35,812 bases of DNA from Solirubrobacteraceae bacterium (GTDB taxonomy: Bacteria; Actinomycetota; Thermoleophilia; Solirubrobacterales; Solirubrobacteraceae): assembly GCA_030447785.1 (NCBI GenBank), contig JAUJOF010000020.1:1-35812 (forward strand), in the 5' to 3' direction. Positions within the stretch are counted from its first letter, which is position 1. Each line of letters opens with the position of its first letter. This document shows positions 7,919 through 14,666 of this stretch, piece by piece. A model generated the notes under the pieces. That model searched no databases. It was not told the origin of the DNA and saw only the letters and a list, made by a program, of their open reading frames with translations. Position numbers and translations under genes: made by a program.

Positions 7919-8100
7919 GCCCCGGTCGCCCAGTTCCTCCAGGTCGGCCATGGTCTCCACCGACGGTCCTGGGCGTCGCGGCTGGTCTCGCACGCTGCAC
8001 GTCGAGCTCCGAAACGCCGAAGCGGGCGGGGGCCCCGACCTGAGATCTTCAGCGGGCCGAGGATCAGCAGCGCGACCCGGGGGGGCGCTCGGCGGCTGGG

Positions 8101-8322
8101 CTACATCTGCTCCTTGATGCCGGCCTTGATCAGCCAGGCGTTGACCGGCCAGGCGGTGAAGAAGCCGACGATCATCCCGATCTGCATCATGAACCAGTAC
8201 TCGGGGCTGTCGACGGCCAGCGGTGGCCGCCAGAGCACGAAGTGGTAGAGCGCCATGTAGCCGAACAGGCCGAGCTGGAAGGCGACGATCGACGCGGTGT
8301 CGGCCTTGATGGCCTGCCAGAC
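8101..8322 (-). pseudogene. DUF4396 membrane protein, C-terminal remnant
   Basis: The minus-strand frame ending at the TAG at 8101-8103 reads VWQAIKADTASIVAFQLG, then LFGYMALYHFVLW, then EYWFMMQIGMIVGFF, then NAWLIKAGIKEQM. As I recall the family, this matches the conserved C-terminal half of DUF4396 membrane proteins. The N-terminal half is missing: upstream of 8322 the frame runs antisense through a truncated ArsR gene and no suitable start is seen. The gene has therefore lost its 5' end at the same point where the neighbouring regulator lost its own. The stretch 7919-8100 on its other side shows no gene. Confidence 0.7.
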
Positions 8323-8324
8323 GC

Positions 8325-8552
8325 ATGGTGTCGACCGGGGAGATGTGCGTCGGCGACCTGGCGCTCGGGCTGGACATCAGTGAGGACAACATCTCCTACG
8401 GGCTGCGCATCCTTCGCTCACACCGCCTGGTCGAGCGGCGCGCGGTCGGGCGGCTGGCCTACTACCGTCTGGCCGACGGACCACGCCGCGAGCCGCTGCG
8501 CAGCGCGCTGGTGCGGCTGGGCGCCCTGACCGCCGACGAGCCGAGCGAATGA
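8325..8552 (+). pseudogene. ArsR-family regulator, 5'-truncated
   Basis: 75 residues: MVSTGEMCVGDLALGLDISE then NISYGLRILRSHRLVERR then LAYYRLADG. This is the second half of an ArsR/SmtB winged helix (recognition helix and wing). The usual first helices of about 25-30 residues (the 'ADPTRLRIL' part) are absent. The homology begins within a few bases of the broken DUF4396 gene, so one deletion or rearrangement probably removed both 5' ends and the promoter between them. A short protein could still be made from the ATG at 8325, but it would lack part of its fold. The gap 8553-8792 shows no gene. Confidence 0.65.
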
Positions 8553-8792
8553 CCCCGCACGGCTCCCGAGCGAGCGACTGGCCAGCAGGGTGGGCAGGAA
8601 CCGCCGTAGTCGATCCGCTGGTCCTCGCCACGGGCTTGCGCCGTGCGCGGAGGTGTCAGCGTCGGCCTGACGTCAGAGTGCCGGGACCCGACGAGTCGCT
8701 TCGTCTGTCAGTGTGAAGAAGCGCTAGGAGGATGTGTCGCTATCGCGACCTGGGGCCCACCTCCGGCGGCCGGCTGGCCGCCTCCGGCAGCC

Positions 8793-9476
8793 CTAGCGTC
8801 CGGCGGCGGCTTGGGCGTCCTGGCGGCGCACCACGCCCAGCAGCGTTCCCTCCGGGGAGGTCACCACGACGGTGTTCAGCTCTCCTTGGGTCATGCGTGC
8901 GGCGATCTTTTCGGCGGACAGGTGCCCGCGGACGGTGGAGGGCCCCGGCTCCATGGCCTGCTCGGCGACCGCCTGGGGGTCTGCGGCGAGCGCGGTCTTG
9001 CGCAGCCGGCCGAGCAGGGTCCCGTCCTCGGTGGTCACGAAGGCGAAGGAGTAGGGCGATGCCTCCACGCGCGGGCGGACGTCGGCCATCCGGCTGTCCG
9101 GTCGGCAGGTCACGACGTCGTCGCGGACGAGGTCGCCGGCGCGCGTCTGGCCGGCGTTCTCACCCTCGGTGGGCAGTCCGCGGGCCAGCCAGTCCACCTT
9201 GCTGGGCAGGTAGTCATAGACGTGCTCGAAGCCCAACGTGTCGAGCCGGCACGCGGCTCGTGGGCTCATGTCTCAGAGGGCGTCCCAGCAATAGACGACG
9301 ATCGCCCGGCGGCGGTCCAGCTGCGCGGTGCTCTCGGCGGTCAGGTGCTTGAGCGGGAGGTTGATCGCCCCGGGCAGATGTTCGTCGGCGTATTCCTCCT
9401 CGGGGAGCACCTCGACCAGCTGGGCGCCCTGGTCGACCAGCTCGCGCAGGCGCGGGTAGAGGATCGTCTCGCTCAT
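8793..9476 (-). CDS. Rhodanese-CBS protein with in-frame UGA (probable selenocysteine)
   Basis: Two frames separated only by a TGA (9275-9273) form one protein of 227 residues plus stop. Residues 1-100 are a rhodanese domain (ILYPRLRELV, VEVLPEEEYADEHLPGAINL, then VVYCWDAL-U68-DMSPRAA, then LGFEHVYDY). Residues 110-227 hold two CBS motifs (AGDLVRDDVVTCRPD and VMSP-like AEQAMEPGPSTVR). The UGA falls where YCWxxxC rhodaneses have a conserved Cys, five residues after Cys63 and five before Arg73, as in a C-x4-R active loop. A hairpin of bacterial SECIS type follows. The ATG overlaps the previous stop (ATGA). The likely role is persulfide or thiosulfate sulfur transfer, possibly nucleotide-regulated through CBS. 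The alternative is a nonsense mutation of TGC to TGA. Confidence 0.75.
9229..9267 (-). promoter_or_regulatory. Candidate bacterial SECIS element
   Basis: Starting 5 nt after the UGA, GAGCCCA (9267-9261) can pair with UGGGCUU (9235-9229). Above it, CGAGCC (9260-9255) pairs perfectly with GGCUCG (9247-9242), closing a 7-nt loop GCGUGCC. The loop begins 18 nt after the UGA and its first base is G. Both agree with the bacterial SECIS rules (spacing roughly 16-37 nt, G among the first two loop bases). A six-base bulge interrupts the lower stem on one side. Confidence 0.6.
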
Positions 9477-9784
9477 GCCGCCCGCGCGCGTCGCAGGGCA
9501 TCGACGATCCACTGATCGGGGGGCACTGGGCTGTGTCCCTCCTCGGTGTGGTAGACGCGGCAGGTCAGGCCGAAGTCGCCGCGCCCGAGGGCACCCGGGT
9601 CGACGTCCTCACCGTCGACGCGCACCGTCGGTGAGCCCAGGAACCGCTCTGCCAGGGCGGCTTCGGGGGTCTCGACGCGGCGCAGCTCGACCTCGGCGCC
9701 GTGCTGGGCGGCCAGGGCCCGGGCGCGCGGCAGCAGCGCCTCGTGGCTGGGGCAGCCGTCGAAGTACAGGATCTCCACCTTCAT
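9473..9784 (-). CDS. Thioredoxin-fold protein of metal-resistance operons
   Basis: 103 residues. It opens with a strand and a CxxH-type active site, MKVEILYFDGCPSHEALLPR (Cys11). It then has a typical thioredoxin-like SPTVRVDGEDVDP segment, and ends with DFGLTCRVYHTEEG (Cys75) and a PPDQWIVDALRRA helix. Proteins like this occur next to mercury genes and are sometimes labelled alkylmercury-lyase-like, but the MerB catalytic pattern is not evident. Start and stop both overlap the neighbours by ATGA, so it is the third gene of a four-gene operon. A thiol relay between a metal sensor or transporter and the rhodanese is a reasonable inference. Confidence 0.7.
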   Translation of the reverse strand: MKVEILYFDGCPSHEALLPRARALAAQHGAEVELRRVETPEAALAERFLGSPTVRVDGEDVDPGALGRGDFGLTCRVYHTEEGHSPVPPDQWIVDALRRARAA

Positions 9785-10092
9785 CGGGTGACCTCCACGG
9801 AAGGGTGATCAGCCCGCGCGCGGGCCGGCCGGTCGCTGGGCGACGGGCCTGCGGCGGGCGGAAGAGAGGAGCCGACTCGGCAGGCGCGACGGCGCCGAAG
9901 GCGCCAGACGGCCATGGCCACGATGCCCACGGCCAAGAGAACCCCCGCGCCCACGCCGAGCGCGCCACCGGCGGCAATGCTGGCGACCAGTCCGAGCACC
10001 AGCGGCCCACCCGCACAGCAAGCGACACCGAAGGCGACCACCCCGCCGGCGGCAAGCCCACGCCCCACCTTCGAGGCACCCGGCTGGGTCAT
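9781..10092 (-). CDS. MerT/MerF-like small membrane protein
   Basis: 103 residues, two transmembrane helices (about 12-30 and 35-62) with a vicinal Cys pair in the first (ACCAGGPLVLG, Cys25-Cys26). In MerT and MerF such a CC pair in the first helix hands Hg(II) across the membrane. A basic stretch with a further Cys follows helix 2, then a Pro/Arg-rich tail. The ATG overlaps the end of the ArsR gene, and its stop overlaps the next start. Transport of Hg or another soft metal is inferred. No mercuric reductase is in the window. Confidence 0.7.
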   Translation of the reverse strand: MTQPGASKVGRGLAAGGVVAFGVACCAGGPLVLGLVASIAAGGALGVGAGVLLAVGIVAMAVWRLRRRRACRVGSSLPPAAGPSPSDRPARARADHPSVEVTR

Positions 10093-10466
10093 GGGACGTC
10101 GTCTCCGTCGATGTGACAGCAGGCGCCAACGTGCTCCTCGTTGTCCTCGAGCAGCGCGCGACCGAGCTCCAGCAGCTGGGCCACCCGCCGATCGGCGATG
10201 CGGTAGCGCACCTCGCGGTGCTCGCGGCGTGAGTCCACGAAGCCACACCAGCGCAGGCAGGCCAGATGGTTCGAGACCTTCGGCTGGCTGAGGTCGAGCA
10301 GGCGGGTGAGCTCACCGACCGAGCGCTCCTGGTCGCGCAGAAGTTCCAGGATGCGCACCCTGGTGGCGTCACCCAGGCCGCGAAAGTACTTGGCCACCAT
10401 GTCCGGCGGGGTGGGCCGATCCGGAAGCCGGAACGGTGCAGTCTCGGGCTGTGGTTTCGACGTCAC
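10089..10466 (-). CDS. ArsR/SmtB-family metal sensor, CmtR-like
   Basis: 125 residues from a GTG at 10466; an ATG at 10400 (MVAKYFRGLGD) is an alternative start. It has a complete winged helix: GLGDATRVRILELL, then SVGELTRLLDLSQPKVSNHL, then the wing REVRYRIAD. The recognition helix end carries Cys70-x3-Cys74 (CLRWC), and the C-terminus has Cys116-Cys117 followed by His. A C-x3-C in this helix plus C-terminal Cys is the ligand arrangement of CmtR (Cd/Pb sensing), so a thiophilic metal is the likely inducer. It is first of a four-gene ATGA-overlapped operon that ends with the rhodanese-CBS gene, and would repress it in the absence of metal. Confidence 0.88.
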   Translation of the reverse strand: MTSKPQPETAPFRLPDRPTPPDMVAKYFRGLGDATRVRILELLRDQERSVGELTRLLDLSQPKVSNHLACLRWCGFVDSRREHREVRYRIADRRVAQLLELGRALLEDNEEHVGACCHIDGDDVP

Positions 10467-10513
10467 CGGTGCTGTGCGTGGGGTGCGACTCAGGCAGACC
10501 AGAGGTCTATCAC

Positions 10514-10529
10514 ATCAGGGTAAGCTGAT
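10514..10529 (-). promoter_or_regulatory. Candidate operator of the ArsR-family sensor
   Basis: ATCAG-GGTAAG-CTGAT, a perfect 5-6-5 dyad about 48 bp before the GTG of the CmtR-like gene, in its only upstream gap. It is a likely binding site for that regulator. The rest of the 378-bp gap (10467-10844) shows no gene. It does contain a perfect 7-bp stem at 10620-10626 and 10644-10650 (GGTGTGC/GCACACC), which may end transcription of the operon coming from 12128. Confidence 0.4.
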
Positions 10530-10844
10530 ACCACCCTGGCGCGGAGTCCAGGACACGACCAGGGACATCCCCGGCCCCATCATCAGCCGCCCGTTAGGGG
10601 GCTCGTCCGCTAGCGCGTTGGTGTGCGGCGATTGGTGTCCTCAGCACACCATCCGGGAGTCTGACGGGGAAGCGGCGCCAGAGATCGGCAGGAAGCCGTC
10701 GGGCCATTTCTCTCGCTCCTCCCGGCCCAGCACGGCACGCAAGCCGCTCCCGGTGGCACGGATGCCATCGTTCCGGGCCGAGCGCCCCGCCGGCGTAGGG
10801 GCACCTGAACCGGTCTCGGGCTCTTCACACCGCGAGCAGCGTGG

Positions 10845-12128
10845 TCATGCGACGAGCACGATCGACGCGAGCACGGCGAGCATGGCGGCGGCCGCGATGA
10901 GCGCCGTTTCGGCCGCTGACCAGCGGCCGGCCGTCTCTTCTGCGGCCTGTGGCAGCCGTCCGGCCTCGGCGGCGATCCAGCCGAGCGCGGCACCGAGGAG
11001 CGCAGCGGGGCGCTTGCGCACCGACCGCATGCCCCGCCCGAGGCGCCGCGCCGAGTCGCCGTAGTTGCCCACGCCGGCCGAGGCGCCCAGCACGCGGGCC
11101 GAGAGCGCGAGGGTCGGCAGGCGCCGAAGGCGACGGACGGCGCGCAGCGAGATGGCCCGCAGCCCCGCGGCGCCGGCTGCCGAACGCAGCCAGACGGCGG
11201 TCAGGACGAGCAGGGCGACGCGCGCGGCGCGTCGGAGGGCCACCTCGCCGCCGAGCCCCCCGACGAGGCCGAAGGCCAGCGTCGAGAGGGCGAGTGGGGC
11301 GGCGAGCGCCAGTCCCCCCGCGAAGCTTCGCGCGCCAGCGCGCACGATCAGCCACGCGGCCAGGAGCCAGCCGGCCACGAGCGCGAGCGCGACGGGCTCC
11401 GTGGTGGCCAGCGTGATCGCGATGGCGACGAGACCCGTCGCGACCACCGCGCGGGGATCAGCGAGGCCTCCGCGCTCGGGTAGCCCGGCCGGCCGTTCGC
11501 CGAGCTGCGCTCCTTGGTCGGGCCAGCGGCGAAGGCCCCGCCGCAGGACCCACGCCTGGATCAACCCGGCGACGAGCGACCATATGGCGAGGAACGCCGC
11601 GGTGAAGAAGATCGCCGCGGCGTCGCCCGCGGGCAGGACGGTGAGCGTCTGGCGCAACGCCTCGTACGTCCCGGCGTAGGCGTCCAGCCCGACCAGCACG
11701 AGGATGTAGAAGGCGCTCGTGACGATGTAATAGCCAAAGCGAATCGCCGCGCCGGCCAGGGCGAGAGCCACGAGCGCCGAGCCGCGACGCTCCAGCGCGC
11801 CGAGGGCGGGAGCGCTAGCGGCGTGGGGGACGGGTATGCCCATGCGGGCCGGCCCCATGACGGCCATCGTCTCGATGAGGCTGGCGCCCGCGGCCGCGTA
11901 GCCGGCGCGGGTCCCGTGACGCTGCGAGGCGCGTGCCAGTGGGACTCCCCCGGCCAGTGCGACCACGAAGCCTCCGGGTACCGCCCGGGCGGCGAGGAAG
12001 GCCATCGCCGCCACGTTGGCCAGGCCGGCGAGCGTGCGCTCGCGCTCGGCACTGCGTGCAGATGGGCGCGCGCTCGACGCTTGCTCGGGTGGCACAGTGG
12101 GGTCGGGCATTCTGTCCGGTCGCTTCAT
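10845..12128 (-). CDS. Multi-pass membrane protein of unknown function
   Basis: 427 residues from the ATG at 12128, chosen because it overlaps the stop of the preceding gene (ATGA). About nine to ten hydrophobic segments are spread along the protein, with an Arg-rich cytoplasmic loop in the middle and one before the last helices. A feature to note is MGPARMGIPVPHAASAPALG near residue 90, with IRFGYYIVTSAFYILVLVG after it. I do not recognise a family. It is the third gene of a minus-strand operon behind a predicted BlaI-type operator, so a link to the copper/redox genes is inferred. Composition is like the neighbours. Confidence 0.7.
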   Translation of the reverse strand: MKRPDRMPDPTVPPEQASSARPSARSAERERTLAGLANVAAMAFLAARAVPGGFVVALAGGVPLARASQRHGTRAGYAAAGASLIETMAVMGPARMGIPVPHAASAPALGALERRGSALVALALAGAAIRFGYYIVTSAFYILVLVGLDAYAGTYEALRQTLTVLPAGDAAAIFFTAAFLAIWSLVAGLIQAWVLRRGLRRWPDQGAQLGERPAGLPERGGLADPRAVVATGLVAIAITLATTEPVALALVAGWLLAAWLIVRAGARSFAGGLALAAPLALSTLAFGLVGGLGGEVALRRAARVALLVLTAVWLRSAAGAAGLRAISLRAVRRLRRLPTLALSARVLGASAGVGNYGDSARRLGRGMRSVRKRPAALLGAALGWIAAEAGRLPQAAEETAGRWSAAETALIAAAAMLAVLASIVLVA

Positions 12129-12742
12129 GCTGCGCCAGCGCGGGGCGCTGCAACCCGCGCGCGTGCGGGCCACTCAGGGCGGCGAGCTCCTGCTGATCGC
12201 GAGGGCTCCGCCGGTGCGCCAAACGACGTTGGCGTGCAGTCGCGCCGGATGGTCCTCTTTCGGCCGCGAAAGAGGACCCCCCTCCTCGACTGTGGACCCG
12301 CGGCCAGCCATCGGGACAGCACCCCGCAGTACGCGCCGGACGCCGCCAGCGCGACCAACAGCCAGGTGCCATCGCCGCCCGGGATGTAGTGCACCGAGAT
12401 GTGGCCGAGGAAGATATCCATCCACTCGTCGTGGGGCTGGTGGCCGGGAGTGAAGAGAAGGTCGGGGAACAGCGCCAACAGGTGCAGGCCCAGCACCCAC
12501 ATGAGCTGGCCCCGCGCCGGTGCGCCCGTCAGCGCCAGCCAGACCAAGAGCACCAGGGCCGCGGCCGTCAGCCCGACCAGGAAATGCGTCGACCAGTGAA
12601 AGCCCGCCTCTCGGTGCTCGTAGCTGGCGAACAGGACGGCCTCGACCGCGACCAGGACGGCGAGTTGGACCGCCAGCGTTCGCCTGCCAAGCGGGCGGAG
12701 GGCGACCTGGCCCGACGATGGGCTGGCCGCGGCGGCGCTCAT
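12125..12742 (-). CDS. Membrane protein of unknown function with His-rich loop
   Basis: 205 residues, about four transmembrane segments (roughly 25-42, 50-70, 78-95, 128-145). Between helices 3 and 4 lies a His/Asp-rich loop, FTPGHQPHDEWMDIFLGHIS followed by VHYIPGG, that could bind a metal or haem. The C-terminal 60 residues are basic and low in complexity, and the DNA for them contains a perfect 12-bp stem (12251-12278). Both ends overlap neighbours by ATGA, which supports start and stop. No family recognised. It is the middle gene of the operon under predicted operator 5. Confidence 0.7.
   Translation of the reverse strand: MSAAAASPSSGQVALRPLGRRTLAVQLAVLVAVEAVLFASYEHREAGFHWSTHFLVGLTAAALVLLVWLALTGAPARGQLMWVLGLHLLALFPDLLFTPGHQPHDEWMDIFLGHISVHYIPGGDGTWLLVALAASGAYCGVLSRWLAAGPQSRRGVLFRGRKRTIRRDCTPTSFGAPAEPSRSAGARRPEWPARARVAAPRAGAA
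12251..12278. other. Perfect 12-bp stem hairpin inside a coding region
   Basis: GGTCCTCTTTCG, a 4-base loop GCCG, then CGAAAGAGGACC. There is no T-run on either side, so if it ends transcription it is not a classic intrinsic terminator. It lies within the 3' third of the minus-strand gene at 12125-12742. Confidence 0.8.
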
Positions 12743-13332
12743 TTCAGGGCTCCGGCGATGATGTCGATCTCGAAACCGTGCTCGGCGTAGTGCGGGTCGA
12801 GGGTGGCATAGCGCACGCGCGCCTGCTCGTCGATGAGGGCATAGCCGACCGGTGGATCGCCATCGCGGGGCTCGGGCATGCCCACGGCTTGGGCCACGCG
12901 GCCATCGGAGCTGGTCAGCAGACGGAACCGGGCTGGGAGGTCGGCCGGCCGCTTCTCCACGGGCTGGGGTACGACGAGGACGACCGCCACGCCGGCTGGC
13001 ACCTCGTCGGTGAACTCCCGCAGCTGTTGTGGGCGGGGGACGCGCCGGTCGAAGATGACGACGACCGCGCGGCGCCCGAGGAGCGAACCCGGCAGTCCCA
13101 GTTCCTCCACGCGCCGCGCCTCGTCGATGTCGATGAGAAGAGCCGCGCGTTGGTCGCCCTCGTTGGGGTCATCCAGCGGTCCGGGAACGCCCAGGACGTC
13201 GAAGACCAGGACGGCAAGCACGGTGGCGCTGAGTACCCAGAACACCATCGGCGCCGCTGGAGACACGGGTGACCGCGAGCCTGCCGTTCGCCTCCCGCGC
13301 CGGTCGCGTGATGACTGTGGTCGACCGTCCAC
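12739..13332 (-). CDS. Membrane-anchored thioredoxin-like (SCO-like) protein lacking active-site Cys
   Basis: 197 residues from a GTG at 13332. An ATG at 13248 just before the membrane helix is an alternative, but 13332 fits the TAGTAC -10-like box and operator directly upstream. An Arg-rich N-terminus is followed by a membrane helix (MVFWVLSATVLAVLVFDVLG) and an extracytoplasmic domain. Its strand order looks thioredoxin-like: RRAVVVIFDRR, AVVLVVPQ, RLLTSSDG, VGYALIDEQARVRYATLD. Where SCO or redoxins have CxxxC it has DRRVPRPQQ, so it cannot act as a dithiol enzyme. It may be a chaperone or binding subunit. It starts a three-gene operon of unknown purpose. Confidence 0.65.
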   Translation of the reverse strand: MDGRPQSSRDRRGRRTAGSRSPVSPAAPMVFWVLSATVLAVLVFDVLGVPGPLDDPNEGDQRAALLIDIDEARRVEELGLPGSLLGRRAVVVIFDRRVPRPQQLREFTDEVPAGVAVVLVVPQPVEKRPADLPARFRLLTSSDGRVAQAVGMPEPRDGDPPVGYALIDEQARVRYATLDPHYAEHGFEIDIIAGALK

Positions 13333-13343
13333 AGCCCAAAGGT

Positions 13344-13358
13344 ACTATGGTGGGTAGT
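13344..13358 (-). promoter_or_regulatory. Predicted BlaI-type operator 5
   Basis: ACTAT-GGTGG-GTAGT on the plus strand: one perfect half and one 4-of-5 half. It lies 12 bp upstream of the GTG at 13332 of the minus-strand operon and overlaps a TAGTAC -10-like box in that direction. It ties the unknown membrane operon to the same predicted regulon. Confidence 0.55.
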
Positions 13359-13484
13359 CGATGCGCCCGTTCTCTCTGCCAGCCACGCGACCTCCCCGGG
13401 ACGCGATGCCGACGTGCTCGAGGTGGCGGTGACGCCACGCGTCTCGGCCCTGGCCAGAGGAGCGACCGCAGCGCCCGCGGCGTG

Positions 13485-13670
13485 ATGGACATGATGGGTG
13501 GCATGGGGCTTCTGATGGTTGCCGGTCTGCTCGTGGTCGCCATGGTCATCGGCGTCGCCGTCTACCTGGCCGTCCGCCGCCCACGCGGGCAACACACGCG
13601 AACGGGAGGCGCGCGAGCTGCTGGAGCGCCGGCTTGCCAGCGGCGAGTTAGCCCGACAGCTCACGATCTG
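13485..13670 (+). pseudogene. SHOCT-domain membrane protein, frameshifted
   Basis: The ATG at 13485 gives MDMMGGMGLLMVAGLLVVAM and IGVAVYLAVRRP, a membrane helix and linker much like the SHOCT gene at 3367. The frame then becomes nonsense (HTRTGGARAAGAPA). In another frame the expected tail appears as NTREREARELLERRLASGEL, the start of a SHOCT domain, which then breaks off before its usual end. One indel near 13590-13600 plus loss of the last residues explains this. The following stretch to 13871 shows no gene. Confidence 0.6.
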
Positions 13671-13871
13671 GTCTCGTAGTGCAGCGAACTGCCTTCGATG
13701 TGCCACCCCGTGCTGCTCGTCGGGTCGACGACGGGCGCCTGACCCGCGCCCACGCGTTCATCGCCACGCTGATGCGCTTCGCGCGTGGACGGGTTGCGTC
13801 GTGCAGCCGAGATGATGGCCCTCCCGGCGCGCCGGCGTTTGCGCGGAGGGCACGACGGTGAGCGAGGAGCG

Positions 13872-14612
13872 ATGGTCCAGACCAACGTCGCCGAGGGCGT
13901 ACACCGCATCGAGAACTCCTACACCAACTGGTACCTGCTGGAGGAGGACGGGCGCGTCACGATCGTGGACGCCGGCGTCCCGACCTCCTGGGAGTCGCTG
14001 CACGAGGCGCTGCGCACGATCGGGCGCTCGACCGGCGACGTGGAGGCCATGGTGCTCACCCACGCGCACTTCGACCACATCGGCTTCGCCGAACGCGCCC
14101 GCGTGGGCCTGGGCATCCCGGTGTGGGTGCACGAGAACGACGTGCCGTTGACCATGCACCCGTTGCTGTACGGGCGCGAACGCAGCCCCTTGCGCTACTT
14201 CGCCACGCAGGTCAAGGCCGCACCCATCGTCGCGTCGTTCGTGCTCAACCGGGCCTTCTTTCCCAAGCCGCTGGGGGAGGTGCACCGCTTCACCGACGGC
14301 ACCCTCGACGTGCCCGGGCATCCGCGCGTGGTGTTCACCCCCGGGCACACCATGGGCCACGTGTCGTTCGACCTGCCCGGGCGCGACGCGGTGATCGCCG
14401 GCGACGCCCTGGTCACGCTCAACCCCTACACCGCCGACGTCGGCCCGCAGATCGTGGCGGGCGCGGCCACCGCGGACAGCGCGCGCAACCTCGCCTCCCT
14501 CGACGCGCTGGCCGAGCTGGACGCCAGCACGGTGCTGCCCGGCCACGGCGAGCCGTGGACCCAGGGCGCCGCCGAGGCGGTCCGCCTCGCCCAGGCCGCC
14601 GGCCCCTCTTGA
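13872..14612 (+). CDS. MBL-fold metallo-hydrolase
   Basis: 246 residues from the ATG at 13872 (GAGGAG just upstream; a longer version from 13785 adds only an Arg-rich stretch). The metallo-beta-lactamase fold is clear: IVDAGVPTSW, the zinc motif HAHFDH (64-69), FTPGHTMGHVSF (third His), AGDAL (bridging Asp) and LPGHGEPW. The family covers glyoxalase II, lactonases and other hydrolases; the substrate is not readable here. The loop after the HxHxDH motif is long and hydrophobic. It stands alone between a decayed region and the minus-strand fbiC block. Confidence 0.88.
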   Translation: MVQTNVAEGVHRIENSYTNWYLLEEDGRVTIVDAGVPTSWESLHEALRTIGRSTGDVEAMVLTHAHFDHIGFAERARVGLGIPVWVHENDVPLTMHPLLYGRERSPLRYFATQVKAAPIVASFVLNRAFFPKPLGEVHRFTDGTLDVPGHPRVVFTPGHTMGHVSFDLPGRDAVIAGDALVTLNPYTADVGPQIVAGAATADSARNLASLDALAELDASTVLPGHGEPWTQGAAEAVRLAQAAGPS

Positions 14613-14666
14613 GGCGCGCGTACGCCCACCGGCGGCCTCCTGTGCCCGGGGCGCGGCGTGGGGTGC

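Noticed and set aside
9273..9275. Simple split of the rhodanese into two separate genes
   Set aside because: Both parts are in the same frame, the second has no ribosome site, and neither alone is a complete domain. A UGA exactly at the expected Cys with a hairpin behind it fits selenocysteine better than two genes.
9473..9784. Alkylmercury lyase MerB
   Set aside because: The protein is only 103 residues with a thioredoxin-like CPSH site and lacks the MerB catalytic Cys-Asp-Cys layout.
10620..10650. Riboswitch
   Set aside because: Only a single 7-bp stem with a 17-base loop is visible; no known riboswitch core is recognisable.
10467..10844. A further gene between the ArsR sensor and the membrane operon
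   Set aside because: No frame here has protein-like composition or a ribosome site. Only a dyad and a small hairpin are seen.
13785..13871. Longer N-terminus of the MBL-fold protein
   Set aside because: The added residues are Arg-rich and unlike the family, and a ribosome-site-like GAGGAG lies just before the ATG at 13872.
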